Assembly (NCBI RefSeq): GCF_000165395.2
Contig: NC_010574.1
Span: 558,001-622,000 of the forward strand
Source: Babesia bovis T2Bo
Lineage: Eukaryota; Apicomplexa; Aconoidasida; Piroplasmida; Babesiidae
Length of the DNA: 64,000 nucleotides
Direction of reading: 5' to 3'
Part shown: piece after piece, positions 44,242 to 56,327 of the stretch
How the letters are laid out: every line of letters begins with the position of its first letter
How positions within the stretch are numbered: the first letter of the stretch is position 1
Notes under the pieces: generated by a model
Databases searched by the model: none
The model's input: only the letters and a program-made list of their open reading frames with translations
What the model was told of the DNA's origin: nothing
Made by a program: the position numbers and the translations under genes

Positions 44242-45447
44242 CTACGCCTTAGATATCACAGAATCAATCTCACTGATACCCCAATCAGAAGTTGGAGGAC
44301 GCTGTAAAAAAAGCAAACAGTGCTGGTAATCCATCTGAAGAAGATCCTCAGACCAGACACTCAAAAATACAGCAGACACGTACTCGTGAAAAGTGACGAT
44401 ACCGTTATTCAACTCAGCGATATAAGTGTCCCATAGGCGAATCGCACAGTCTAAAGGCAACTCACGAATTAACATGCAGTTCATCCACCGAAAGGGAAAC
44501 TGCAAAATGTCAACACCTATAGACTCAAGGTGGTTGTAAAGACGAAGATCTACACGCTTAACCAAGTCCTTCAGTCGTTGCAAAGACTTATAAACACCAG
44601 GTTGATTCTCAGTGTAATTGTCTTGCATCTGCGATAATACACGAGAAAGACAGTAGAAACAGTCAGCCTCTACCTCATCCAACTCCTTCTCCATTAAAAG
44701 GTCCACAGCTGGAGTATCCAATTGATATGCTGGAACACAGATTAAACACAACATATATACACTAACATTTCAAATAAGGACGGCTGAAAACCGATACGAA
44801 TACCGCTAAAACGTCGTTAATGCCCTGGACATAACCACTAGCAGGGTTACGAACACTCCAGACATAAAGCACACGCTCCATCAAATTCTGAACACGCTTG
44901 TCCTTAAATAAACGAATGCTCTGATTAGTACGCGGCAAATCAACTTGAATCTAGAGGATATAACTCTATACAAGGACGCATACCTGCTTCAGTGTCTTCT
45001 GGTCAGAATCACAGACTGCATCAGCGTCACAGTGTTGCTGTACAACATATATCTAGAAAAACCAATACATACCTTGCACATCTCCTGGTAATGAAGACGC
45101 TTGCGCTCAAGCAAACGAGCCCTAGTGGATGTTACAACTGGCAAGTATCCCTAAGAAGTGTAAACCAGCAAGTAATATACATACCAAAACAAGACGCCAT
45201 GCATCAGCACGGTGACCTAAAGGAGCGTCAGAAGGGACCCCGAGCCATAAAACTTGCTTAACAAGGTCTGTATACCCGTTAAATAAGATATTATGGACCT
45301 ACCTAAATCAACAACTGAAGCACTCAAAGCTCGACTTAAACGATTCAAACGTTGCGATGAACCTGCATCCGATATTGAACGATCAGAATCCTTCAATGAT
45401 AATACAGGAATGTGAGTTAAACTTGATTCCTTCTTGCGCGACTTCAT
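44242..45447 (-). CDS. TBC1D22: TBC-domain Rab GTPase-activating protein, TBC1D22-like, six exons
   Basis: Exons 45447-45303, 45267-45185, 45150-45073, 45037-44984, 44950-44767 and 44729-44242 give 343 aa. Introns are 34-37 nt and all phases close. The TBC domain fills most of the protein: QVLWLGVPSDA, then IQVDLPRT (the IxxDxxR arginine finger), SGYVQGIND (YxQG glutamine finger), EADCFYCLSRVL, QDNYTENQPGV and FPFRWMNCMLIRELPL, the last matching the TBC1D22 signature closely. Both catalytic fingers are present, so it should stimulate GTP hydrolysis on a Rab at Golgi or endosome membranes. A longer frame upstream of the chosen Met (to 45654) would add a hydrophobic extension running to within 46 bp of the divergent gene; it is treated as untranslated. 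Confidence 0.88.
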
Positions 45448-45699
45448 TGCTAAGAAAATACGAAACAAGACATTTGGAAGAACACTAAAGAAACACGCCA
45501 ACAAAAGTAATAGAAATAAACTAATTAAAAAATAGCCATTGGGATATATGAAACAGAAAGTGTTAATTGAATACCGACTTTTCTGGAGGGCACATACACA
45601 CTCAATAAGAAGATTGGTAACAGAAACAACACCGAATAGAAACAAAGATATCAATTTTAGCTAAGAATCTAGATAAATACATAACAGTATAAAAAATAC

Positions 45700-46725
45700 A
45701 TGGAACTTCAAATTACAGGACCGTATAATAAACTATCTACAGAAGACCTAGAAATATTGGACGATGTAGTACAATCGTTTTGTGAAGCAGTAGACGTAGT
45801 CTTGAAAACAAACTTCAAATCGCAAAAAAAGGATACAAATCAAATAGAATCAATAAGTAGGAACTTAGGAACCAGACCAGATGGAATCACAAAAAACCAA
45901 AAGATTGCCGCAGTGTTCTGTAGACAATGGATCGCAGGAGTAGTCAGTGAACTCACGTATAAACTGGCTAATGACACGTCAGAAAGATTTAGCAGTGGTA
46001 ATAACACAATAGTAAGCGCACAACTATTCGATGAAGATAACAATAGTGATGAGGTGGGACTTTGCGTAGAAAATGCACGTATATGTGGAAATGGACAAAT
46101 AGAAGTGGACTACGATTACCAAACAAAAGAATTACCACCACATCTTAAACCAAAGCTCAAGGCACAAGAATTGACACAATTAATACTACAAGGAAAACAA
46201 AATGAATATGATTTGATGCAAAAACTAGAACGATTCTGGAGTGAAGTGCCATCATTGTTGTGCCAGTACCTAACAATGGAAAATGATACAGATGAAGACG
46301 AATACAACCCAGAGAACGCAACAAGGCATAGTGGATCACCGCCCGAACAAAGTACCAATCTACCACAAAATCATACGTATATCCCCGGATCAATACAAAA
46401 ACAAATTGATAACCCCCTGGATGAAGTGGGACAGCCTAAATTACCCATAGACCCAGATTCAATACAGTTCCTGGAAAAATTGGCAAAAGGTGACATCACC
46501 AAGAAAATCAATAACGATTATGAACTAGACGATGATGAAAGTATACAACAGAAGCTGGAACAACTAGAAATAAAAGCTAAGGAATTGGGAGTCAAGGGAA
46601 TGGATAAGTATATCGCACTATACAATAAAGTCAATAAGGAAATTAACAAAGTTAACAAAGCAGCGAAATTCTTCGCAAAGTTCGCAACAGATCTGACCTC
46701 AAACAATCAAATCGATATCATGTAA
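45700..46725 (+). CDS. Hypothetical acidic protein, 341 aa, C-terminal coiled coil
   Basis: Single exon. The N-terminal ~120 residues are helical (LSTEDLEILDDVVQSFCEAVD). An Asp/Glu/Asn-rich middle follows. The C-terminal ~90 residues are strongly heptad-like (DDDESIQQKLEQLEIKAKE, YNKVNKEINKVNKAAKF). No known domain. Its last 19 bases overlap the 3' terminal exon of the convergent WDR7-like gene. Divergent from the TBC gene. Confidence 0.7.
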   Translation: MELQITGPYNKLSTEDLEILDDVVQSFCEAVDVVLKTNFKSQKKDTNQIESISRNLGTRPDGITKNQKIAAVFCRQWIAGVVSELTYKLANDTSERFSSGNNTIVSAQLFDEDNNSDEVGLCVENARICGNGQIEVDYDYQTKELPPHLKPKLKAQELTQLILQGKQNEYDLMQKLERFWSEVPSLLCQYLTMENDTDEDEYNPENATRHSGSPPEQSTNLPQNHTYIPGSIQKQIDNPLDEVGQPKLPIDPDSIQFLEKLAKGDITKKINNDYELDDDESIQQKLEQLEIKAKELGVKGMDKYIALYNKVNKEINKVNKAAKFFAKFATDLTSNNQIDIM

Positions 46726-49700
46726 CCACGACCGTCCTCACGATGCAAAAACCATTCGCGGTTGGACTTCGACTGTATTTTAACATCCTGAAAACATAAT
46801 CAGTACAACGTAACATAAGTGAAACATATATTCAACACACAGATAACATACCATACCAGTTGTAGACGGACTCGGCTCCACAGGCTTCAGCCTAATGATC
46901 TTACGCTCCTTCTTACTACTGTGAAGAAGACTACCAAGCAACCCAGATGAAGAACAGTTCCAAATAACCAAACATGGAGGCTCCATGTAATAAGCAGCTA
47001 TGTAGTCACCAGTGGAACTAAAAGCAAGCGATGCCACAGAACCCATGTCACCACCCAACGTTAAACACTTGGTAGCAGTACGCAAGTCATAAATCACAAC
47101 CTGACCAGTTATAGAACCCACAGCAAAACGCTGACTATTCTGATAAAAAGCCACCATGGGGAAGTTCTTCACCAGATGGAATAAAGCAGAAGTGGCAGGT
47201 TTTAACATTAACAAACGGACGCCACTGTCAGAAGGATCGAGACAACGAACGACAATCACAACAACGTCAGGTAAATGACGTATAGCATCCTCACGAACCT
47301 CAATGACAAACTCAGTAATCAACTTAACAGACGTCTGAATGTACCACTTGTCCAAATGACGCTCACGCACTATCCAACGAACGATACGAATCATCAAACA
47401 AGTGTCCAACAAAAAACACTTACGTAAAATAGATAGCCAGTGCGCACTACTATTAGCACGATATTGCGATAAGGCACCTATAACAAACTGAGTAGAGGGA
47501 GTGCGCTCAACATCAGATTTGTAAAAGGCACGAGCTATAGCGTGAACGCGACTCTTGGAATACGTGGAACATAAAGTCATAGAACGGTCAAATAACTGAA
47601 ATGTCCAAACGGATACAAAACCACGATCAAACATCTCCACACAGTAAGAACGCATGTTAAACACACGACGATCGTTGGCATTATCAACACTGCGAACGGT
47701 GTCTTCAGAAGACAGCATGTGAGGAAGCATCAACCGCAAAATATAAGCAGCAAATGGAAGAAGGTGATTCTCAACAAAAACAAAGTCACAAACAGCAGAT
47801 AAACGCTGGTCCATAGTAACCACAACCAACAGCAACATTGAAGCAGACTCCTCCCAGGATGCAGGACGATCAACAGGTGATGTGCCAGCACGAACAACAG
47901 TAACACAAGATTGAAGACAAACGCCGCAACGCTTACCAAACGTAAACGTTGAACCTTGACAACGGCATACGCATATGGTCAAAGGACCAGAATCGCAATT
48001 ACCATTGGATGAAGCAGATGTGCGAAGTACTACAAAGGCTCGACATACGTGCAAACGAAGTTCCTCAGGAGATAGATAACGCAGGGCCAATATCAACTCA
48101 TTCGATAACTCGGCGTAGGACTCCTTCGAAGTGCAAGATACCAATAAACGCATGAGCAACCATACGTCTATCAAACGTAACCAGGATGATGATACACTAG
48201 AACGAAGATGGACCCTAGTCACAAAATGACGAAGTAACATACAAGTAGACAAGTAACCATTACTATTGGATCGCAAAGATAAACGATATTCAGAATGTAT
48301 CCTAGAATCATCAAATAAACATGGAAAAGTAAAACTTCGACGAATCCAAGGATGGGCGATCTCTTTGGTCAAGTAGTTATCCACGAAATAATGACCATGG
48401 TCTATAGGAGAATCGTTAATATATCGAGATGTACGACCAGCAACCGAAGAGCGATCAAGAGGAAATGAAAAGGTGCCTGATGGAATACCCAAATAAATGA
48501 AAGTAGCATCGTCAGCTAACTTTGATAAAAGTGTGGCACTGCTACTCCGTAAATTAGAGGCAATTTCCTGAAGAGGGAATATTAACACGGGGATCGAATA
48601 TGATATTGTCGCAGGGCCCTTACAATGTGATATATCCGATAGTACTCCATCCAATCTGGAATGGTATAATATTACACGGGCACGCCTAATTATCCTCAAA
48701 GCCATAGCATCGGTATTTACACAACGCCACTGAAGCGATTTGTATCTCAATCGACGCCGACTAGGCTTGTTCAAGCTATAACCTGGTTGTAATATGCTCG
48801 ATGCATCACGATGTGGCATGTCCAAACCTATAGGTGAATCAGAATATGGCGAGAAGTGCATACGCAAAAATGACATGTGCAAACACGAAGTTAACTGCTT
48901 CTTGAAGTACTTGTCCTGAAACATACAAGGAGATAACAAATCATGTGGTGTACAGTGATCCAAATAACGCTGGTAAGTGCACTCAGAAGTAACACTAGAA
49001 ACTGTAGACTGCCAATCTGTTGTAAGGAGAGAACTTAAAGTACCAGCAATTGTGCTTATGCCATAGGCACTGCTATCAGTAGGTGTTGGAGACTCACCAG
49101 ATATCACAGCACGCCTGTAAGTCTCCAAATAGGGCAACTCACGCAAAAAAGTACCACTTCGCAAACGCCACAACAAGATGCTGTGGTATGTTAACACATA
49201 CACAAGGTCCTTGTCTAAGTTCAATGCAACACGCTCTATTTCGCATGATAACAAACCGATATAAAATTGCATACGATGGATACCACGGAGGCACGATGAT
49301 TTAGATACGAAATGCTCAACTTGGGATGCCGTAGGTAAACGACCGGAAGAACCACTGCTACCTTCTGTATCAGAATAAATATCTCTCTCGTGTATATCGG
49401 GGGGTGAACTCTCCACAGATAAATCATCCAATAGCAATGATAACTGTACAATAACGAGATGGCCCTTATGGTCAATAGTTGCAAAAGTGTCGTCAATCTC
49501 ATACATCACAGTGTCGGATACATTTGAACTGCGGCAGTTGATCGAAAAAACAGCATATATAGCACGTATAGGAGCAACACTCAAGTTGCGGAAAACCACC
49601 GTCAAAGTAAAAGTAGATAACGTATAAACCAGTAATTCACACGGAGGTACCCAAATAACAACGTAACTGGAACCAAGACAGTGAAGCAATGCATAAGGTA

Positions 49701-51639
49701 AGCGAGGACAAGTTGGCATGCCTCCAGAAACGCTATCAGAAAGCCATTCTTGCACCTTATTACCAGGTAATACCAAAGTCTTCATACGATAACCGGTAAA
49801 GATGCGTCGTAAACATAGGTCTACCAATTGGAACGAAATAGATCGCCGAATGTCTCCAGAGCTAGCATCTATGCAACGTATATAACCAGAGGATAATACA
49901 TCTAGCCTTTGAAGATAGCCATTGCTGTAGAACATAGATGACACGAGGGTGCCACTCTTGGGTAAAGGGAAACACGAATTGATAAGCGTAGAAGTGGGAA
50001 CATTTGACCAAGCACTCCTAGAAGGAATACCAATGCTAAGTAGACCGTCAAAAGTCTGACGAAACATATAAAAGCCAATGGATTGAAGGCCCTCACTATC
50101 AAAGTCTAACCTATACCCAGGATCAAGACTTTTACGAATATATACGTGGATAGTTTCATCCGAATGTAAAATGTCACCGAAACCTGGTAACTGCGCAGTA
50201 GATAAAACACGAAATTGCTTTTTAGCATCCCTAACACTGGGGAAAAGAAAAATAGATACACTGCCAGATTTTGTCCATGCAAATAAAAGTATAGTGCTAC
50301 ATGATACGCGTACACAAGAAAAACCATGCCAAGGAGTATCGCTCAAACTGTCATCAACATCCATATTCAGAATCTCAGCAACACGGTCCAAAGCACCGTC
50401 ATGGTGATAATACCAAACGAAAATGTAAATGCCAAGCATCACAAACAGATAACGGTCAACAATGCAAATGTCACCAAAAGATTCTTGAAGGTCAGGTATA
50501 CGATCACGTAACATAGGAAAGGTTTCTTTACCTGATATACCGTCGGTGGGCGATAATGTGCGATGGAAAAAACCATGCTGTGATATGTCAGCAGGATGTT
50601 GCGGAACCTCAGAATGTAGCTTCAAGTGCCGGTCCCAAGCAGTGACAACAGTCACAGTGCCATGAGTACCGCCGTACTTAGCCTTGTAATGAGTTATTGG
50701 AATAGTTAAATCCCAAATGACAACCTCATTGTTGTCCAATAAAGCAGCCAGTATAAGAGGACAAGGAATATGATCACTTTCTGAATTGTCCTCTGCCCTA
50801 ACAGAATGACTATGAAAATCAACAGTGGTGTCAGATTCAGAATTATCAGTAAAAGGAGATAAACCACAATGAGCACGCAAAATACGACATGGTTTTTTAA
50901 CCGATGCCGTAGTAGTGCTAAAAATAGAAGGACTTACATTTACCGTGCTAGTTTCAGCACAGTCTATAGTGAAATCAGTCGTAGGAGGCTCCCGGTATGA
51001 TCCACGACGACGATCGGAATATATTGTACTGTCGATTTTACATGTACCATCCAAATCAAAAGTTGCGATTAATTTCAATCGCCAAAGGTCAATCACGTTT
51101 ATTTTGTTACGCCCAACCAATGCAATAAAGCGGTCATCAGGGAACACGCACAAACGTTGAATGGGAAAAGGAGGCCCCTTAACCTTGTGTAAGCAACGGC
51201 AGTCAGTTAAAGACCATATGGCAATACTGTTGTCCTTGTGAAGTGAAACCAAAGATCCTTCCGCATCCTCAACAGCACAATAAGCAACATTTAAACGAGA
51301 ACGATCACCTTTTAAAGAATGAATTGGACGAGATCCACTAGCAAAGGCTACCTGAGCAACAGGACTTGCGATAGGATTGTTGCTAGCAACAAACAGAAAG
51401 TAAGGCTCAACAGAAATATCACTCGTGTGGTCATAACTCTCCTTCAGACGTTGCATAGAGACAACGCCACGAACATTATCACAATATCTGTCGCGAAGCT
51501 TCCACAACGCAACAAAGCCTTGTCTACTTCCCGTAGCCAGTAAAGACCGGTCATGATTCAAATCAAAACAAGTTATCTCGCATTGCCATCGTGAAGAAGG
51601 GAAAAACCCAAAGCCAATGCTTAAACAATTGCGGTCCAT
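46707..51639 (-). CDS. WDR7: Large WD40 protein, WDR7 / rabconnectin-3 beta-like, two exons
   Basis: Exons 51639-46852 and 46787-46707 (64-nt phase-0 intron) give 1622 aa. WD40 repeats lie at the N-terminus (ITCFDLNHDRSLLATGSRQG, VALWKL), a second set at ~residues 290-600, a long helical middle, and two C-terminal repeats (FAVGSITGQVVIYDLRTATK, VASLAFSSTGDYIAAYYM, then LLGSLL), which is the layout of WDR7. The last exon supplies SNREWFLHREDGRGYM, equivalent to the conserved final strand. In animals WDR7 partners DMXL proteins to assemble and regulate the V-ATPase. A V-ATPase role here is inference. The terminal exon overlaps the opposite gene's stop. Confidence 0.72.
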
Positions 51640-52053
51640 CAGTAACGACGAACAAGCATTAGCCTAAATATGCGATACTTACACATTGCCAATATGAAAG
51701 CAAAACGTAACATCCGAACGAAACACACCTAACGGAAGATCCATTAACACCGGTGCTTCACGATACCAAGAATGAAATGCAATTAACATAATTATCTACA
51801 CATAGCTTTAATACAATGCGTAACATATATTTACATAATGGTACATAATACAGTTGTCATAGTGTCGTCTTTGTACGGGGAAACGTTGAATCTCATTGTT
51901 AGACACTTAATAATACCTAACCAAAAAAGTAGGTAAATAAACCACAACTCACAAAACAAATTCGGACAAGCAATGTGTAACCTAAAATGCGTCAAAACGA
52001 GCAAATTACGAAAACAATACGATGATTATAACATAGGTATAACAAAAAAGTGG
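51640..52053. other. Spacer upstream of the WDR7-like gene
   Basis: 414 AT-rich bp, no supported gene; it ends at the tRNA-Gly 3' end. Confidence 0.5.
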
Positions 52054-52124
52054 TGCATCTGCCGGGAATCGAACCCGGGTCGCCTCGATGGCAACGAGGC
52101 ATTCTACCACTAGACCACAGATGC
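52054..52124 (-). tRNA. tRNA-Gly (anticodon GCC)
   Basis: 71-nt cloverleaf without an intron. A 7-bp acceptor stem GCATCTG/CAGATGC carries discriminator A. The D arm holds the A-box-type GTGGTCTAGTGGTA. The anticodon stem is CCTCG/CGAGG with loop TTGCCAT, anticodon GCC. The T stem is CCGGG/CCCGG with loop TTCGATT (B box GGTTCGATTCC). No CCA is encoded, as expected for a eukaryotic nuclear tRNA. Confidence 0.97.
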
Positions 52125-52406
52125 TACGAGTGAATGATGAATAACGATTACATATACATACTGGTCATAGAAAATTCGAATGGTACTTCAACAATAGTTA
52201 CATCATATGATTCGATTCTGCAGCACATTGAGCAAATACGGTACACAACTCATAGATACATTATTCTAGCACAAATGTGTACAAATATGCCATCTATAAG
52301 TTCATGTTTTTCTTAAGTAGTTAACTAGGAAGTGAATTATACAAATCAGATGTACGAGCACTTACCATAGAAACAGCATATATATACCATCCATGAAGGT
52401 TGGAAA

Positions 52407-53269
52407 ATGGCAGAAGAATCAATTAATCCAGACGAACTGGAAATATTACCAGTAAAATTTGTAGGTTGTCTAGATATAAAGATATATCACATCAACACAG
52501 GTACAAGCAGCTTTACACAAAGGAATGCTGCAAGATGTAACACTTCATAACGTAGATGAAGTGACATCAACGAGAACGGGAAAATCTATCGCTAACTATG
52601 CATTGAAGAATAGGAAGTTTAGCAGAGATGCAGTTAACATGCTCAATAGAGCAGCGTCTTTATTTGTGTTATATATAACGACACTAGCACAAGATATAGC
52701 AAAAAATAAAAAGCGGTAAGATTGGAATTGAAGTATATATGAATAATAGGACCACCATATACGAAGCTGATATTCTCGAAGCATTAAATACGGCATTGTT
52801 CTGGGAAATTGAAAGAGAGATGTCAGAGGATATGAATGAAGTAAATGAACTTTTAAAAATCAGACAAAAGCAAATGCTGGAACAACAGGCACAATTACCA
52901 AACAACCAAAACATCTCAAATCCAGTCAACGCCGATATCCAAATGGAACAGAACGAAGAAACCGATGCATCATATGTGTATAATGAAGAACATAGTGAAC
53001 TGTATATAGAGGAGGATGAAATAGGCATTGATGAAACCTATAGCAATATAGAAGATGAAGATACAGACACAAATCCCAAGGAGGAATCGACATCCATGCT
53101 TAATGAAGATACAATGGAAGAAGAAGACCAATTTAATAGTTATAACACAGATGTAACAATGGAAACGACCTACAACAAAGAAGTACCGGAGGTCAATACG
53201 GTAGACCCAATGGTAATAACCACGGGTCAAGATGATGATGTAGACTTTACACAAAACGATAATCCTTGA
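52407..53269 (+). CDS. POLE3: Histone-fold subunit of DNA polymerase epsilon / CHRAC (POLE3, Dpb4-like), three exons
   Basis: Exons 52407-52460, 52501-52715 and 52750-53269 give 262 aa (introns 40 and 34 nt). The histone fold lies at ~residues 10-110: LEILPVKF joined to VQAALHKGML, then FSRDAVNMLNRAASLFVLYI and RTTIYEADILEALNTALFWEI, aligning with POLE3 helices. Dpb4/POLE3 pairs with Dpb3/POLE4 in the leading-strand polymerase and in chromatin-accessibility complexes. A ~150-residue Asp/Glu-rich tail, longer than in animals, could bind histones (inference). The joined first two exons give the missing N-terminal helix; the separate frames would not. Confidence 0.85.
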
Positions 53270-53440
53270 TCAAGTGCTTACGACAGGTACCGTGATAAAT
53301 CGCAATCCATAGAAGATATGTAATAGTGCAGTCGTTATGGAATACAAGATACAGTTACAAGCTACGTCATTATGGCACAAACATCCTCTTATCGTATACA
53401 ATATATAATACATTTTGTCTATACTATTTAAACGTGTTTT

Positions 53441-54521
53441 TCACTTGAATTTAAGGTCGAACTTCAAACGCTCGATCTCCAAGCGCACCTCAGCGAAGGC
53501 ACTTACTAGTGATGCGATTTGAATATAGGGAGAGGCACCCGCAGACAACCGCTGTTCAATGTCCCCTAAACGAATTAAAAGCTGTACAATTACAACATTG
53601 GGCCAGTCAATGCGTAAAATTGAGCGATATAATGCAGTAACAAGATCCTCTACAGAATAACCCTGAACTTGGTTCAAAGTAACCACATAGTCAACACAAT
53701 CCTTAAACGACTCCTGCATCAACCGCTGCAGCAATTTGCTTATTTCTGTAGGATTTGGTAAACCTGCTGTACTGATCACTACATCACTAGTAATGACCTT
53801 GTCACGAGTGGCGCCTATCGACATAGCCGTTACCTGTAAACAGTTCAGTACCCGCCGCATATCACCTTGACCAATCTCAGCCAATGTGTCCAAAGCACAC
53901 TCAGATACAGTCAAACCTTCCGCCTTTGCAATATCTGCCGTGCGGCGCTTAACAACATCATTTTTAAGAGGAGGGAAACGGAACCCAGTGCAACGTGATT
54001 GAATAGGAGGAATAATACGATTCATGAAGTTACAAATAAGACAAAAACGAACGTTTGAAGAATATATCTCCATTATACGACGCAATGAATTCTGGGCAGC
54101 ATTGGTCATCTGATCAGCCTCGTCAAGAATGATCAACTTGAGGTTAGTGCGTGGACCAGAATCGCTGCCTACAATTCCACTGGAAAACGTATTCGATGTC
54201 TCAGCAAACGTTTTTATCTGCTCACGCACTGTCTCTATACCCCTTTCATCCGAAGCATTCAATTCCATTACATAAGAATGGCGATGCGAACCATACAGGT
54301 AACGTGATACTGCCATGATGGTAGATGTCTTCCCAGTACCTAAAGCCTATGGATAATATATACTTATACCTACCTGGAGGTCCATGAAATAACAAATGCG
54401 GTAGCTGGCCCTTCTCAGCAAAATTCATCAGTGTAGACAAAATGTCATCATGAGAGATGATATCGCTGAATGATTCAGGACGATATTTCTCAACCCACGG
54501 AACACCTAAAACAGCATTCAT
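53441..54521 (-). CDS. RFC5: Replication factor C small subunit (human RFC5 / yeast Rfc3 type), two exons
   Basis: Clamp-loader ATPase that opens PCNA at primer ends. Exons 54521-54374 and 54339-53441 (34-nt phase-1 intron) give 348 aa. WVEKYRPESFSDIISHDDILS (RFC boxes I/II), LLFHGPPG joined to TGKTST (Walker A split by the intron), ELNASDERGIETVR, LILDEADQMT (Walker B), RFCLICNF, IQSRCTGFRF (SRC arginine finger) and GDMRRVLN are all present. ISHDDILSTL places it with RFC5 rather than RFC2/4. Catalytic residues look complete. Confidence 0.93.
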
Positions 54522-54727
54522 CCTGAAAACTAATAATTTATATATTCCTCTAATTCAATGTGGCAGGCAACATCAAAAGATGAAGGACAAATACGATGTC
54601 GCTCATCTAGTGTGTCACAAGAAACAAAGATGACTATTGGGTCAACATTACATTTATTTTAATATATATAAATTGAAGTGCATTATCTTCTATTGTAAGT
54701 GCCCTATAAGTTACAGAAGGCAAATTC

Positions 54728-56311
54728 ATGGGTACCTTCGTTGCAATTGAAGGTGCAAGAGGTAAGATATCACAAGCCAATGTTCCACAAAGGAATCTTA
54801 AATGTCATGGAAATATTATACTTCAGATGACTTCAAGAGGCTTATTTATGACGCTGTAGTATCAACCGGTTACCCTTCGTGTGTAATTACATTAAAGACA
54901 TTGAGAAGGATTGTGCCAAAAGGTAAAAAACAGAATGATTTTTACCATATTATAACATAGACGATCCTGCTAAATCAATCATATATAAAATTGAAGTAAG
55001 TTATATATCGGTGTTTTATTAATCAACGATTTCAGGATCTTGTTTCGAGATTAATAGACAAAAGAGAAGCCGTGGTGATTTTGGACGAATTCGATGTTTG
55101 GGAACATTTGAAAAACACAAAGGTATATTTAGTTATGAAATGAAGTTATGCTATTGAAGGGAAGACAAGAAGAAAACCAGCTGGAATCAAGTGATGGCCA
55201 ACATAGGCACCCGTACACTAAAGGGGAGTTAAAAGGTACACTGAAAATTAAGCTCTGGGAAAACCATAAGTCAAAATTGGTTTCAGAAAAAAATGTTTAT
55301 GAGAAGATAGAAAAGACCAAGTTGTCATGGGTTTATGGGCTATTATATCTATTTAAACACTCCCTTGCTTCCAAGCTTAGCCACGATGGTTGTAAACTGA
55401 TATTCATAGGATTGTACGCACATTCAGCTCATTCGAAAGCATTTTACGGTGACATATTTGATAACACATTAAAACCATCTGAATTTATAAAGCAAAGCGA
55501 GCATTTATTTATAAAAAATTTGGGCCTCCCAGAGGATACTAAAGAGAAAAGTGAGGATAAGGTGGATATAATCCAAGCTCTTGAATTAATTGATGCAGTT
55601 ACCGCAAACCACTCTATAAAAAGGATAGAATCAAATGATTTATATCTGAATCAATCCAAAACACTGGAAAGGAATAATATATTGCATGTTCCGTTTGAAG
55701 TAAAGTGCAGAGGGATTTGTCTCTCCAATATTACTCTGATATGCGGTAAAAAACAATCTGGAAAGACAACTTTATTAAATGCCATAATAAAGGCATGGGT
55801 ACAGGGTGATCCCATTACTATTATAAACAGAGTTGATCACCAAGCTGGTTCCACCCCAAATTGCAAACATAGGTATATATATGCAGAAATAAATAGTAAT
55901 TGTGATGCGTTGAGATGTGATAACGTAGATGATGTTATGTTAAATGAAGCACGTGGAAAACCAAATGGATTGGTGAATAATAGAATGCTTTATAAGTTGG
56001 AATATTACGATATATTCAGTCAGTACGTTGGTTGTGGTGAAAGTTACATACGTCACACTTTTCAGAAGGCAAAGAGCAATCAACCAGCTTTAATTGTTCT
56101 TGATCAATTAGAACTTTTGTTCGGAAACGCAAACGATTGTAGAGAGGATTGGTCTGGATTAGAAACAATAGCAAGGACATTGATCAATGAATTGAATGAA
56201 ATTGATGAACAGATAGCATTTGTTGGTGCAACTAGTGGACATATGATGCCACAAGATCTACCAAATGTGCTGACTAACGTAAGTGGCACAACAGTTGTCA
56301 TGATGAGATAA
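54728..56311 (+). CDS. Degenerate tandem AAA ATPase-like protein, five exons
   Basis: Model: exons 54728-54761, 54827-54922, 54961-54995, 55036-55122 and 55160-56311, 467 aa. The first AAA-like unit starts immediately: VAIEGARG-DDFKRLI occupies the Walker A position but lacks the GKT; a regular Walker B VVILDEFD follows (D72, E73). The second unit has Walker A GKKQSGKTT (G280-T288) but its Walker B is VLDQLE, with Gln at the catalytic Glu (Q400). It also has YVGCGESYIRHTFQKAK, typical of AAA second-region sequence, and stops soon after the sensor-1-like FVGATSG, without a C-terminal lid. The two sites are therefore complementary halves. If the first exon is untranslated, an ATG at 54802 would start the protein. 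Relatives such as Pex1 or AFG2 types cannot be chosen. Confidence 0.65.
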
Positions 56312-56327
56312 TTGTGTAATTTGGAAA

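Noticed and set aside
45448..45654. Hydrophobic N-terminal extension of the TBC1D22-like protein
   Set aside because: The family start aligns near MKSRKKES; the extension is AT-rich, low-complexity and runs almost into the divergent gene.
54802..54826. ATG at 54802 as the start of the AAA-like gene
   Set aside because: It would discard the upstream exon whose VAIEGARG aligns with the strand and turn before a Walker A; kept only as an alternative.
54728..56311. Assignment of the tandem AAA protein to Pex1
   Set aside because: Piroplasms are thought to lack peroxisomes and the motifs are too degenerate to choose a family.
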